Origin: an uncultured Opitutaceae bacterium
Lineage (GTDB): Bacteria; Verrucomicrobiota; Verrucomicrobiia; Opitutales; Opitutaceae
Reading direction: 5' to 3'
Assembly (NCBI GenBank): GCA_903862935.1
Contig: CAIOZY010000043.1
Span: forward strand, 24,302-88,301
DNA length: 64,000 bases
Part shown: piece after piece, positions 9,248 through 18,316 of the stretch
Numbering within the stretch: position 1 is the first letter of the stretch
Layout of the letters: the number at the start of each line of letters is the position of its first letter
Translations under genes and position numbers: made by a program
The notes under the pieces: model-generated
Databases searched by the model: none
What the model saw: the letters and a program-made list of their open reading frames with translations, nothing else
Told to the model about the DNA's origin: nothing

Positions 9248-11335
9248 TCAAGGGGCGCTCGACGCCATGAGCTGCCGCTGGGCCCTCTCGAGGTTGCGGC
9301 GGGCGGCCGGATAGTCGGGGCGCAGCCTCAGGGCCTCCTGGTACTGGCCCACGGCGTCGGGAAGGCGACCGAGGAGCAGCAGAGCGTTTCCCAGGTTCAG
9401 GCGCGCCTCAGCGTACTCGGGCTGGAGGCGCACGGCCTCCCTGAAGTGGGCCAGCGCCTCGTCAAAGCGGCTGCAGTCGACCAGGGCGACCCCGAGGTTA
9501 CTGTGGGCCGCGGCGTAATCCGGCTTCAGCCTCAGCGCCTTCTCGAACAGCCCGACCGCCTCGGGCCTCCTCCCCATCCGCGTGAGCGCATTGCCGAGAT
9601 TGTAATAGGCGCCCGCATCCTCGGGGTCCAGTTCCACGGCCCGTTCGAACAGCCCGACCGCCTCGTCCAGCCGTCCCTGGGTCATCCGGACATCGCCGAG
9701 GTTGTTGGACGCCTCGGGGTAGGACGGATCGAGCCGCAGGGCCTCGGTGTATTGTCCGGCCGCATCGTCCTGCCTGCCGGCCCGCACCAGGGCGTTGGCA
9801 AGGTTGAAGTGGGCGTGGGCGTAGCGCGGCTTGATCCGCACGGCCCGCTCGAAGCAGCCGATGGCCTCCTCGCCCCGCCCCAAGGCGCTCAGGGCCATCC
9901 CGTAGTTGTTGTTTGCGACCGCGTCCCACGGGTTCAACCGCAGGGCAATCGCATACTCCTTCAGGGCCGCGGCGGTCTGGCCGGCGTTCATCAGCCCGTC
10001 GGCGAGGTTGCCGTGGGCCCTTGAGTTCTCGGGCCGGCGGGCGGCCGTGTCCTGCCAGATCGCAAGCTCCGAGCGGTAATCGCTGTTGCGCTCAAGGCTC
10101 GTCCACCCGAGCCCCGTCGCAACACCAGCGACCGCCACAATCCGCCCCCGGGTTGCCACCTTCCAAACCGCCAGCACAAAGAGTACCGCAAGAGCCGCCA
10201 GGGGCAGGTACATCCGGTGTTCGACGATCATCTGCGTTGTGCCGGGCATCAGGGAGGTTGGAGCCAGGATCCCGAAGAACCAAAATCCCAAGAAGCCGTA
10301 GATCGGGGCCCGCACGAGGGCCCAGACCGTGGCCGCCGCAAGAACAGACACCGCGAGAGCGTACGGTGCCGCCTGGGTGGGGGTCACCCAGAATGTCCCG
10401 TACTCGAACACCAGGGGATGGGGCCAAACCGCGAGCCTGAGATAGGTCATGACCGCCTCAAACTGCGTCAGGATGTAGCCGCCCCAGGGCGCGCCGGTTC
10501 CGAAGCCGACTGAGCCGCTGCGGTTGCCGCCCGTCGACGCGATCAGGCCAAGCAGGGGAAGCCAGGTCGCTGCGAGGGCGAGGTAGTAGCCCTTGCGGCG
10601 CCTCCAGGCCTCGGCAAGGCTCCCCGCGCAGAACGTCCGGTCGAAGACAAGGATCATCACGGGAGCCGTCACCATCACCTCCTTGGTGCCCATCCCGAGC
10701 AGGCAGCAGGCGACCGAAAGAGCGCCCCAGAAGGACCCTCCCTCTCGCAGGCCACCGGGCCCGGAAGGCGGCGCGCCCTCCGCATGCCGGACGAAGCAGT
10801 ACAGGGTCAGAAGGTAGAAGAGTCCCATGAGGGACTCCGCCCTCTGGATGACGTACGTTACCGCCTCGGTCTGCAGGGGGTGCACGGTCCAGATGAGGGC
10901 GACGCCAAGGCCGAAGAGCAGGGGGCCCGCGGGCCGCTCGGCCGCGCCGGCGGCGGGGGCGGCTCGTCCCGCCGCAAGCCGCTCCGCCGTGCGTCGGACG
11001 ATCCCGAGCAACGCCAGGCCCGCCGCGAGATGGATCGCAAGGTTAAGCGCGTGGTAGCTCCACACGCGAGTCCCGCTGACCGCGTAGTTGACCGCGAAGG
11101 ATAGGTTGAGCACGGGCCTTCCCTCGATCGTCAGACCCTCTCCGTGCGGGGGCGCAAGCGCCGCCCAGATTGGCCACAGGTGCCTGATCGACCGATTGTC
11201 CAGGATGGCCGGAGCGTCGTCGTAGATGAACGGCCCCGAGAAGCTATTGTGGTAGGCGGCGCAGCCTGCCAGCACCAGGATGCAGGCCGCCAGCGGGGTC
11301 TTCCAGGAACCGAGTCGCGATGCGGGAGCCGACAT
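9248..11335 (-). CDS. Tmtc-like membrane protein with C-terminal TPR array (copy 2)
   Basis: A 695-residue paralogue of the preceding gene product with the same plan. Membrane-domain motifs include FIYDDAPAILDNRSIRHLW, GRPVLNLSFAVNYAVSGTR and WTVHPLQTEAVTYVIQRAES, then LERNSDYRSELAIWQDTA and about nine TPRs. The conserved acidic DD near residue 40 sits where GT-C glycosyltransferases hold their catalytic acid, which fits a lipid-linked sugar transferase, but this is inference. The ATG at 11335 begins MSAPASRLG. It lies 32 bp downstream of a tail-only TPR gene in the same operon. Confidence 0.85.
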   Translation of the reverse strand: MSAPASRLGSWKTPLAACILVLAGCAAYHNSFSGPFIYDDAPAILDNRSIRHLWPIWAALAPPHGEGLTIEGRPVLNLSFAVNYAVSGTRVWSYHALNLAIHLAAGLALLGIVRRTAERLAAGRAAPAAGAAERPAGPLLFGLGVALIWTVHPLQTEAVTYVIQRAESLMGLFYLLTLYCFVRHAEGAPPSGPGGLREGGSFWGALSVACCLLGMGTKEVMVTAPVMILVFDRTFCAGSLAEAWRRRKGYYLALAATWLPLLGLIASTGGNRSGSVGFGTGAPWGGYILTQFEAVMTYLRLAVWPHPLVFEYGTFWVTPTQAAPYALAVSVLAAATVWALVRAPIYGFLGFWFFGILAPTSLMPGTTQMIVEHRMYLPLAALAVLFVLAVWKVATRGRIVAVAGVATGLGWTSLERNSDYRSELAIWQDTAARRPENSRAHGNLADGLMNAGQTAAALKEYAIALRLNPWDAVANNNYGMALSALGRGEEAIGCFERAVRIKPRYAHAHFNLANALVRAGRQDDAAGQYTEALRLDPSYPEASNNLGDVRMTQGRLDEAVGLFERAVELDPEDAGAYYNLGNALTRMGRRPEAVGLFEKALRLKPDYAAAHSNLGVALVDCSRFDEALAHFREAVRLQPEYAEARLNLGNALLLLGRLPDAVGQYQEALRLRPDYPAARRNLERAQRQLMASSAP

Positions 11336-11367
11336 GGGGAGTGGGGTTTGTTTCTGCCAGTGTGAAA

Positions 11368-12324
11368 TCAGCGAGGCAACGGCAAAGGCGGCCCCGAGGC
11401 TTCGCTCTGCTTCAGGGCGAGCGCCAGATTATTGCGGGCCTCCTCAAAATCCGGACGGATCCGGAGCGCCGCCTCGAACTGCTCGATCGCCTCGGAGAGT
11501 TGCCCGGATTCCGCGAGAGCGTTGCCCAGGTTGTTGCGGGCCTCCGCAAAGTCACCGCGAAGAGCGATCGCACGGCGGTAGTGGGCGATCGCCTCCCCTG
11601 TCCGACCGGCGGCCATCAGGCAGGCTCCCAGATTGCACTCGGTGTCGGCGTCGCCCGGCCGGAGGCTGAGGGCGGCCCGGTACTGGGCCAGGGCCTCGCC
11701 GAGACGTCCGGCGCGCAGCAGGGCGTTGCCGTAGGCATTCAGGGCCTCGGTGTCATCCGGCCTTGCCGAGAGAGCCCGCCGCAGGTGGACGATGCCCTCC
11801 GATACGCGGCCTGTCGCCACGAGCACGATTCCCAGGTTGCATTCGGCGTCCGGATACCCGGGTCTTTCGGCGAGCGCCGCGCCAAGCTCCGCTATGGCCT
11901 CCGCCGGCCGGCCGGACCGATACAGGGCGACGCCCAGGTTCGCCCGGGCCTGGGTATAGTCGGGCTTCACCGCCAAGGCCGCCCGATATTGGGCGATCGC
12001 CTCCTCGAGCCGGCCTTGATGCACCAGCACGATTCCCAGGTTGTTGCGGGCTTCCGCGTAGTCGGGCCTGAGCCGAAGCGCCGTCTCGTAGGAGGGGATG
12101 GCGTCGGCATAGCGGCCCTCGGCTACGAGGGCGACTCCCAGGTTGTTGTGCGACAGTGCATTTTTCGGCCTTGCCACAGCCGCGGCCCGCCACAGTCCCT
12201 CGGCGCTCGAGTAATCGCGGTTGCGCAGCACCGTGCAAAGCGCAAGCGCCGCTGCAGCGGCCACAACGACACCGGCCGTCCAGCCCACCCTCCCCCTCGG
12301 GGCCTCGCCCGGTCCGCGGCTCAT
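11368..12324 (-). CDS. Single-helix TPR protein, tail-only relative of the Tmtc-like family
   Basis: A 318-residue protein with one hydrophobic segment (about residues 15-33) followed by TVLRNRDYSSAEGLWRAAAV and eight TPR units. The sequence around the helix matches the junction between the last membrane helix and the TPR array in the full-length neighbours, so this gene looks like such a protein without its multi-helix domain. It starts inside the stop codon of the upstream gene (ATGA overlap, 12321-12324), implying coupled translation. It probably anchors in the membrane with its TPRs exposed as a protein-binding scaffold. Biochemical role unknown. Confidence 0.75.
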   Translation of the reverse strand: MSRGPGEAPRGRVGWTAGVVVAAAAALALCTVLRNRDYSSAEGLWRAAAVARPKNALSHNNLGVALVAEGRYADAIPSYETALRLRPDYAEARNNLGIVLVHQGRLEEAIAQYRAALAVKPDYTQARANLGVALYRSGRPAEAIAELGAALAERPGYPDAECNLGIVLVATGRVSEGIVHLRRALSARPDDTEALNAYGNALLRAGRLGEALAQYRAALSLRPGDADTECNLGACLMAAGRTGEAIAHYRRAIALRGDFAEARNNLGNALAESGQLSEAIEQFEAALRIRPDFEEARNNLALALKQSEASGPPLPLPR

Positions 12325-13166
12325 GGGCCCCTCCCCTCTCCAGGGCCGCCCTGCCGGGCCCGGGCGGCCTCGAGGTTGCGCTGCGCCTCGGCGTAGTCCG
12401 ATCTGAGGCTAAGAGCCCGCTCGAACCTCGATGCCGCCTCGGTCAGGCGCCCCTCGGAGGCAAGCACGACCCCGAGGTTGTTCTCGGCCTCGGCGTAGTC
12501 CGCCCGGATTCGGAGAGCCTGTCCCAGGGCCTCTTTCGCCTCCTGGAGCCTGCCGAGGGCTGCGAGCGCCGTCCCGAGTTCATTGGCTGCCTCGGCGCGG
12601 GCGGGATCGAGTCGCAGGGACTGGGCGTACGACTCGGCCGCCTCCTGAAGCCGGCCCTCCTGGGCAAGCGCAAGGCCGAGGTTGTAGTGGGACACCGCCC
12701 ATTCGGGTCCGAAGCGGACCGCGGCCTCAAAGTGGGCGCAGGCCTCGGGGAGCCGGCCTTCGTTTAGTAGCATCGTTCCCAGGTCGTTCTGGACGAGCGG
12801 CTCCCGGGGATTGATCTCGAGGGAGGCCTCGTAATGGGCCATGGCGTCTTCCAGCCTGCCGCTCTTCCGAAGTGCGCTCGCCAGGTCGGCGTGCGCCTCG
12901 GCGTAGCGGGGTCGCAGCCTGAGCGCGGCTTCATACTGCGCTATCCCTTCGGCTGAGCGGCCGGCGGCAACCAGGGCGTCGGCGAAGTTTGCCCGCGCGA
13001 TCGCGTTGTCCGGGCGCATGAGGACCGTCTGATTCCACAGAGGGAGCGCGCCGCGGTAGTCGCCGTTGCGCAGCCAGGTCATCCTCCCGAACCCCAGGGC
13101 AACCAGCCCCAGGATCGCGGCGGCGGCCCACTCCACTGGGGTGCTGATGGGGACAAATCCTCGCAT
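12321..13166 (-). CDS. Single-helix TPR protein, tail-only relative of the Tmtc-like family
   Basis: A 281-residue protein when started at the ATG at 13166 (MRGFVPISTPVEW); in-frame TTG at 13220 or GTG at 13187 would give longer forms that sit closer to the upstream stop at 13227. One hydrophobic helix (VEWAAAAILGLVALGFG) is followed by WLRNGDYRGALPLWNQTV, the same junction as in the full-length Tmtc-like proteins, then seven TPRs. It ends in a 4-bp overlap with the next gene. It is probably a membrane-anchored TPR scaffold working with the other operon products; nothing in it suggests its own catalytic activity. Confidence 0.7.
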   Translation of the reverse strand: MRGFVPISTPVEWAAAAILGLVALGFGRMTWLRNGDYRGALPLWNQTVLMRPDNAIARANFADALVAAGRSAEGIAQYEAALRLRPRYAEAHADLASALRKSGRLEDAMAHYEASLEINPREPLVQNDLGTMLLNEGRLPEACAHFEAAVRFGPEWAVSHYNLGLALAQEGRLQEAAESYAQSLRLDPARAEAANELGTALAALGRLQEAKEALGQALRIRADYAEAENNLGVVLASEGRLTEAASRFERALSLRSDYAEAQRNLEAARARQGGPGEGRGP

Positions 13167-13226
13167 ATCCGGCGTGCGAGCCTTCACGCTACGGGCGGGC
13201 TCCGCAGGGAGGCCATTCAAAACCGA

Positions 13227-15131
13227 TCATCGTGCCCCCTCCGCCAGGGCCTGGCGCGCCTGATCGAGGTTTGCCCTCGCGATTGGAAAGTCGGGCCGCA
13301 GGCGCAGCGCCGCCTCGAAGTGCTCGATCGCTTCGGGCAGCCGGCCGGCGCGGGCAAGGACCAATCCGAGATTGTTGTGCGCCTCGGGGTCAGCCCCGTT
13401 CAACCGCACCGCCCGCTCGCAGTCCTGGATCGCCCCAGGCAGATCCCCCAGCAGGGCAAACACCGTTCCCAACTCGTTCCAGCTCTCGGCACTGCTGGGA
13501 TCCAGCTGCAGGGCGGACTTGTAGCGGCCGATCGATTCCTCAAGGCGCCCGGCCTTGGCCAAGGCGTAGGCGAGGCTGGCCTGGGCCGGCGCGAAGTTGG
13601 GCTGGCTCTCGGCGGCCGTCGCATACTCCTGAATGGCCCGGTCGAGCTCGCCCTGCTCAAGCAGGACATCCCCGAGTTTCAGCCTCGTCAGGATGAGGCC
13701 TGGCTCCGCCCGGAGCGCCTCCTCGTAATGGTCGGTGGCCTCCCGCGTCCGCCCGAGCCTCCGGAGCAGGTCTCCGCAGTTCGAATGGGCCTCCGAGAAC
13801 CCCGGCTTGAGACGCACCGCCTCGGAGAACTCGCGGAGTGCATCCGCGGGCCTGCCCGCGAGGACGAGCGCGTTCGCCAGATTGTAGCGCACAGGCGCGG
13901 ACAAGGGGTTCCGCGCAGCTGCGGCTCCCCAGAGGCTCACTCCGTCCCTGAAGATCCCGGCATAGCCGCGGCTTTCGATCATCAGGACGGCGAGGAGGGC
14001 TCCCACCGCGGCTGCGGCCAGCGGGCGCACCCTCTCGGAGAGCCTGGCCCGGACCCATCCGGCTCCGGCCGCCGCAAGCCCCACGAGGCCGATCAGGGGA
14101 ATGTAGGCAAAATGATCGGATACCGGGCTCAGACGCATGAACGACATGGTCAGAAAGCCCAGTACCGGAACGAGGGTGATGACGAAGAATCCGAGCCCAA
14201 ACAACCATGGCCGGCCCCAGGTCGTCCTCCGGGACCACAGGACCGTGAAGGCGGCCGCTAACCCGATCCAGGGGATGAACTGCGCCGGCTGCAAAGCTTT
14301 CGCCCAGCCCGGATAAACCGGCATCAGCCCGGCTGGGAAAAGGCACTTGCCTGCGTAGAAGCAGATCGCCATGCCGGCGCCGGCAAGCCGGGACAGGGGC
14401 CCTCCGATCTCGATGTGCTCGGCCCCGATGGCCCTGCTCCACTGGAACCAGATGGTGACCCATCCCAGGACGCCCGATATCGCGAAAAACGGAAGAACGG
14501 CAGCAGCGTCCCTCCTGCCCAGGCGCCCCCTCACCCACCAGGCATGCAGCAGCAGGACGACCGGCAGCATCACGACCGAAGCCTTGCAGAGCATCGCCGC
14601 AAGGAAGGCAGCCAGGGACAGGGCGTAGGCCCTGCGCCCTCCCAAGCCCCGGTCCCAGTTGAGAAAGGCAAGCGCGGACACAAGAAAGAGCGGCAGCGAC
14701 AGCGTGTTCTTCTGCTCGGAAATCCAAGCAACCGACTGGACCGCAACCGGGTGAACGGCGAAAAGGACCCCTCCGAGCCAGGCCAGGTGGACCCCGAGCC
14801 GTGCCAGCAGCCGCCACAGCAGAAGCGCCGCGGCGGCGTGGGCGACCAGACTCACCGCGTGATACCCGAAAGTCTGTCCTCCAAAAAGATGCCATTCCAG
14901 CCACTGAACCGTGGACTTTAGCGGGAGGTAGTCGGGGCCGGGCGGCGCGAACCAGATCTTCGCCAGGCCGCTGCCATCGCGAAGCGTCGGGTTTCCCACG
15001 ACCTCCGACACATCATCCCAGACCCAACCGCCGCGCAGGGATGGCAAATAGACGAAGATCAACGCCAGCAAGATTGCGGCTCCACCGAGAAGCCGGTCTA
15101 TGCGGTCGATGGTATCGCGCCCTTGGGTCAT
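13227..15131 (-). CDS. Tmtc-like membrane protein with C-terminal TPR array (copy 3)
   Basis: A 634-residue polytopic protein. Early motifs are SLRGGWVWDDVSEVVGNPTL (acidic DD pair in the first periplasmic loop), HAVSLVAHAAAALLLWRLL and FAVHPVAVQSVAWISEQKN. This is the form seen in many Planctomycetes and Verrucomicrobiota TPR membrane proteins. About eight TPRs follow the last helix (GIFRDGVSLWGAAAARNP). It differs more from copies 1 and 2 than these do from each other, notably EQKNTLS in place of QRAESLMG. Its start overlaps the stop of the upstream gene as ATGA (15128-15131). A role in transfer of lipid-linked sugars is possible but unproven. Confidence 0.82.
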   Translation of the reverse strand: MTQGRDTIDRIDRLLGGAAILLALIFVYLPSLRGGWVWDDVSEVVGNPTLRDGSGLAKIWFAPPGPDYLPLKSTVQWLEWHLFGGQTFGYHAVSLVAHAAAALLLWRLLARLGVHLAWLGGVLFAVHPVAVQSVAWISEQKNTLSLPLFLVSALAFLNWDRGLGGRRAYALSLAAFLAAMLCKASVVMLPVVLLLHAWWVRGRLGRRDAAAVLPFFAISGVLGWVTIWFQWSRAIGAEHIEIGGPLSRLAGAGMAICFYAGKCLFPAGLMPVYPGWAKALQPAQFIPWIGLAAAFTVLWSRRTTWGRPWLFGLGFFVITLVPVLGFLTMSFMRLSPVSDHFAYIPLIGLVGLAAAGAGWVRARLSERVRPLAAAAVGALLAVLMIESRGYAGIFRDGVSLWGAAAARNPLSAPVRYNLANALVLAGRPADALREFSEAVRLKPGFSEAHSNCGDLLRRLGRTREATDHYEEALRAEPGLILTRLKLGDVLLEQGELDRAIQEYATAAESQPNFAPAQASLAYALAKAGRLEESIGRYKSALQLDPSSAESWNELGTVFALLGDLPGAIQDCERAVRLNGADPEAHNNLGLVLARAGRLPEAIEHFEAALRLRPDFPIARANLDQARQALAEGAR

Positions 15132-15877
15132 GGGGAATCCACCGTCTTTGGCCCGTTCCGGGCGAAATCCAAGTTTCGCCTGGCGGCGTCAAAATCGGGT
15201 TTGAGCCTGAGGGCCACCTCATATTGGGAGGCAGCCTCGGCTTGTTTTTCTGCGCGCAGGAGCGCGTTTGCCAAGTTAAAATGGGCCTCAGCGGACTCGG
15301 GGCTCAGGGCGGCGGCCTTCTCAAATGCGGCGATCGCATCGACGGGTCGACCCAAGTCCTGGAGCGAGTTGCCCAAGTTGGTTGCCGCATCAGCGTAGTC
15401 GGGTCTCAGACGAAGGGCCTCCTGCAGGTGGGCGACCGCATCGGTCGGCCTCCCCATCAACAGGCACATGAGCCCCTGGTTGTAGGCGACCTCGGCAAAG
15501 TTCGGCCTGAGCGCCGCGGCATGGCCGTAATGCTCCGCGGCTTGCGCGTAGCGGCCCTGGCTCGCAAGCCTTATGCCTAGGTTGTTATGGGCTATGGCCA
15601 AGTTCTCTCGGGCCTGCGGGTAAGCCGGCTTCAGACGCAGGGCGATGTCGTACTGCAGGATCGCCTCCTCATACAGCCCTGCGCCAACGAGGACCGCCCC
15701 CAGGTTGTTGTGCGCAACCGGGTTTCCGGGCCGCTTTGCGACAGTGTCCTCCCAGATGCCGCGTTCGCTCGAATAGTCCTGGGTGCGGGTTGCGGTGGTT
15801 GCGCCCAGCGCGAGCGCCGCCGCGGCCACCGCGACCGCCGCGGCCTTTGCACCCGATCCTATGTCGTGAACGCTCAT
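15128..15877 (-). CDS. Single-helix TPR protein, tail-only relative of the Tmtc-like family
   Basis: A 249-residue protein started at the ATG at 15877 (MSVHDIGSGAKAAAV), 4 bp after the upstream stop. A hydrophobic helix (about residues 9-28) leads into TRTQDYSSERGIWEDTVAKR, which matches the helix-TPR junction of the full-length Tmtc-like proteins, and about five TPRs follow. One repeat (around ARENLAIAHNNLGIRLASQG) has a short insertion. With the two other short genes it makes three tail-only members in this one operon. Function unknown; membrane-tethered protein-protein interaction is the simplest reading. Confidence 0.7.
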   Translation of the reverse strand: MSVHDIGSGAKAAAVAVAAAALALGATTATRTQDYSSERGIWEDTVAKRPGNPVAHNNLGAVLVGAGLYEEAILQYDIALRLKPAYPQARENLAIAHNNLGIRLASQGRYAQAAEHYGHAAALRPNFAEVAYNQGLMCLLMGRPTDAVAHLQEALRLRPDYADAATNLGNSLQDLGRPVDAIAAFEKAAALSPESAEAHFNLANALLRAEKQAEAASQYEVALRLKPDFDAARRNLDFARNGPKTVDSP

Positions 15878-15881
15878 CGGT

Positions 15882-18143
15882 TCACTGGAGGAGCCCACTT
15901 GCCACAAGCTCCTCGGGCATGTCGCGGCCGAGCTCGGCCGGGGGCCCGTCCAGGGCCCTCGCCAGATCCGAGCCGTCGAGCCGGAACACAAGGATCGATC
16001 CGTGAAGCTGCACGTCGGGCCCGCGGTGCCTCAGGTACGCCGCGAGCCGGGAAAACCGCAGCGCGTCGAACTCGCCGACATCGCGCAGCAGGTTCCACCA
16101 GTCCTGTGTCGAGCCCCGCCCCAGTGCGGCGGCGCGCGCGCCGGGGTCGTCTCCCATGAGGGGGATCATCTCGGAGCGCAGCGTCTGATAGCGCGCCTCG
16201 AAGCGTCTGTTCCAAGGGCCCCAAGGCGCTTTCAGACTGTATTCCATTTGCTGCAGCACCGTCGCGCTCACTAGGTAGGTTCCCGGGACCAGGCGCAGGT
16301 CCGCAGCGCGCTTCAACCAGATGACCCGGACGAGGCCGGTTGTGTTCACCACCGCCGTGCCCGCCTTTTCGTATTCGGGATGGCTCCTGAGGAACTCGTC
16401 CATTCCGGCCTTAAGACGGTCCGGTTCAAAGTCCGTTGTCATGACCGGGAGGGAACCGGCCGGCTCTTCGCTTGGGGAGGCGCAGTTGGTGACGCTCGCC
16501 CGGACTCCGTAGGCAGCCGGACTGGCACTGCCGAAATACGACAGGGAAAAGGGGCCCTGCCCAGGGTGAGCCTCGATATACTGACGCACAGCCGGCAGGT
16601 CCTGGCCCCAGTCGAGCGAACTGTCCACAAGGTGACGGTATGCCGTGGCCGGGCGCACGAAGCCGTTGAAATAGGCAATGTAGTCGGGAAAGCTCCAGGC
16701 GGTCTCCAGCGCAAGGATGCCCAGCAGGCAGATCGTCGATCGTCGGATCCAGCGCGACCCGGGAAACGCCTCACCCGGGGCTCCGCCCCAGCCCGGGGCA
16801 AGCGCCGTTCCACAAAGAGTGAAGAGGGGGGGATAGACCGCGAGAATGTGGCGGTGGCCTATGTCGAGGTGCCCAAAGCTGGCCGCGGCGCCAGCTATGG
16901 CGATCAGCGTCCACAGGGGAAGCGTCGCATAGATGCCGCGCCCCGCCTGGGCCATAGACGTTGTCCCCTCGCGCCCCCTCACAGCCGCCCAGCGTCTTGC
17001 AGTCGCCAGCCCTGCGAGGCCCATCAGGGCGAGGAGCGCGATCGGGGTCTTAACAAGGAAGGTATAGGGGAAGAAAAGCCGCCAGCCCTGCAGGCTGTGC
17101 TCCCCGTTCCAAAAGGCATCTCTCCAGCGGGAGAACTTCCAGGCGTAGGCGCAGCCGTAGAGGAACCCCTCCGGCAGCACGTGATACCGCCGGGCTGCGT
17201 CGAACACCTGCTGGGGTCCGGCGGAGCGGCTGGTTCCCAGCACCTGTTCCCAGGACGGATCGAACTGCCCCGGCCCGCCGCGTGTTGCCGAGAAAGCCGA
17301 ATACCGAAACCCATAGGCCGCCCAGACGACCGCAGCGGCGACCAACGCGACCGCTGCGAACCCCGCAGTGACAGCCGCAGCCTGGACCCATCGCGACCTA
17401 ATCTCCCTCCGCCAGCGGCCTGCGGAGGCAGCAAGTGGGCCGCCGCAGGCCACCCGGGCTGCGCCGAGAACCAGAGCAATGGGCGCTACGAGCGCTCCGG
17501 ACATCTTGCACACCAGCAGCGCACCGACGGCGAGACCCGCAAGTCCGACCCTAGCCGCGGACAGCTGTCCTAAGACGGCCCAAAGGGCGAGGGCCGCCCC
17601 AAGCAGGCCCAACGCAGCCGCCGCGTCCGAGGTCATCAGGGCCCCATTGGCCAGAATCGTCGGATTGAGAGCGTAGAGCAGCAGTGCGATCATCCCCCCG
17701 GTGCGGCCGGACAGCCGCGCCGCGGCGAGCCATACCGCAAAGCCCAGCGCGACGGCGATCAGCGCGCAGGCTGCCCGGCCCCCGCGCAGCATGGATTCAA
17801 AACTGTTGCCCTGCCGGTAGAACCACGAGTCGGCGACGGCCCACTCTCTCGAGAGTCGCCAGGCTTCGGAATCCCGTCGCGGGGGATCGACCGGGGCGAG
17901 GGCCAGTGGGAGACCCGCCACGCGCTGCGGAAGGTTTCCCGCCTCGGGATTGATCCGGTAGTCGTTCCACCTCCAGTAGGTAAAGCCGCCCGTCGCGTGA
18001 ACCAGCTCGTCGTAGGTGGGGCTCTTGTTCCACAGGCTACCCCAAATCAGGAGCCAGAAGCCCGCGAGCACCGCGCCAGCAACCAGGAAGTCCCGGAGTC
18101 CCAGGCGGGGGCTGGCGTCGGAGGGGGTGGGTCCGGCATTCAT
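15882..18143 (-). CDS. GT39/ArnT-like polytopic glycosyltransferase
   Basis: A 753-residue inner-membrane protein, first gene of the minus-strand operon. The first periplasmic loop has SLWNKSPTYDELVHATGG, where the Asp-Glu pair matches the catalytic acidic residue of GT-C enzymes that use polyprenyl-phosphate sugars. About ten further helices follow, then the family-typical RHLVDSSLDWGQDLPAVRQY and a periplasmic C-terminal domain. ATG 18143 (MNAGPTPSDA) is preferred; an in-frame ATG at 18212 would add 23 residues and lie within 6 bp of a palindromic operator candidate. It probably glycosylates an exported protein or lipid together with the Tmtc-like partners encoded downstream. Confidence 0.82.
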   Translation of the reverse strand: MNAGPTPSDASPRLGLRDFLVAGAVLAGFWLLIWGSLWNKSPTYDELVHATGGFTYWRWNDYRINPEAGNLPQRVAGLPLALAPVDPPRRDSEAWRLSREWAVADSWFYRQGNSFESMLRGGRAACALIAVALGFAVWLAAARLSGRTGGMIALLLYALNPTILANGALMTSDAAAALGLLGAALALWAVLGQLSAARVGLAGLAVGALLVCKMSGALVAPIALVLGAARVACGGPLAASAGRWRREIRSRWVQAAAVTAGFAAVALVAAAVVWAAYGFRYSAFSATRGGPGQFDPSWEQVLGTSRSAGPQQVFDAARRYHVLPEGFLYGCAYAWKFSRWRDAFWNGEHSLQGWRLFFPYTFLVKTPIALLALMGLAGLATARRWAAVRGREGTTSMAQAGRGIYATLPLWTLIAIAGAAASFGHLDIGHRHILAVYPPLFTLCGTALAPGWGGAPGEAFPGSRWIRRSTICLLGILALETAWSFPDYIAYFNGFVRPATAYRHLVDSSLDWGQDLPAVRQYIEAHPGQGPFSLSYFGSASPAAYGVRASVTNCASPSEEPAGSLPVMTTDFEPDRLKAGMDEFLRSHPEYEKAGTAVVNTTGLVRVIWLKRAADLRLVPGTYLVSATVLQQMEYSLKAPWGPWNRRFEARYQTLRSEMIPLMGDDPGARAAALGRGSTQDWWNLLRDVGEFDALRFSRLAAYLRHRGPDVQLHGSILVFRLDGSDLARALDGPPAELGRDMPEELVASGLLQ

Positions 18144-18217
18144 GGCGGCGGCTCTCGCTAAGAGGCTGCGAGCCCTGGACGGTCTTAACGAGCTTTTTTG
18201 GCCAACTCCCATGAAAC

Positions 18218-18229
18218 GGACACGTGTCC
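18218..18229. promoter_or_regulatory. Palindromic operator candidate (LacI-type), TonB/GT39 divergent promoter
   Basis: A perfect 12-bp palindrome GGACACGTGTCC lies between the divergent GT39-like gene and the TonB-receptor gene. It matches the palindrome at 4692-4705 under the joint pattern GGAYACGTRTCC. A TTGACA hexamer begins 8 bp further on (18238), so bound protein would sit just upstream of the -35 box of the receptor gene. The shared pattern makes it the likely second site of the LacI-family regulator encoded at 5975-7060; binding is not shown. Confidence 0.6.
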
Positions 18230-18237
18230 TAAAATGG

Positions 18238-18266
18238 TTGACAGCGCCCTTTCAGCTCCGTCCAAT
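18238..18266 (+). promoter_or_regulatory. Probable sigma-70-type promoter of the TonB receptor gene
   Basis: TTGACA at 18238-18243 is followed after 17 bp by TCCAAT at 18261-18266, a perfect -35 and a four-of-six -10. Transcription would start near 18273, leaving a leader of about 45 bases before the ATG at 18317. The operator candidate at 18218-18229 is just upstream. Assignment rests on sequence match alone. Confidence 0.45.
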
Positions 18267-18316
18267 GCCCTCCAGAACAGACTGAGAGTCAGCGTTTCAA
18301 CTCCCTAACTAACCCC

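Noticed and set aside
7114..15877. Repeated blocks in the DNA suggestive of a tandem repeat or CRISPR-like array
   Set aside because: The periodicity is about 102 bp and coincides with 34-residue TPR units in reading frame; there are no identical repeats with unique spacers.
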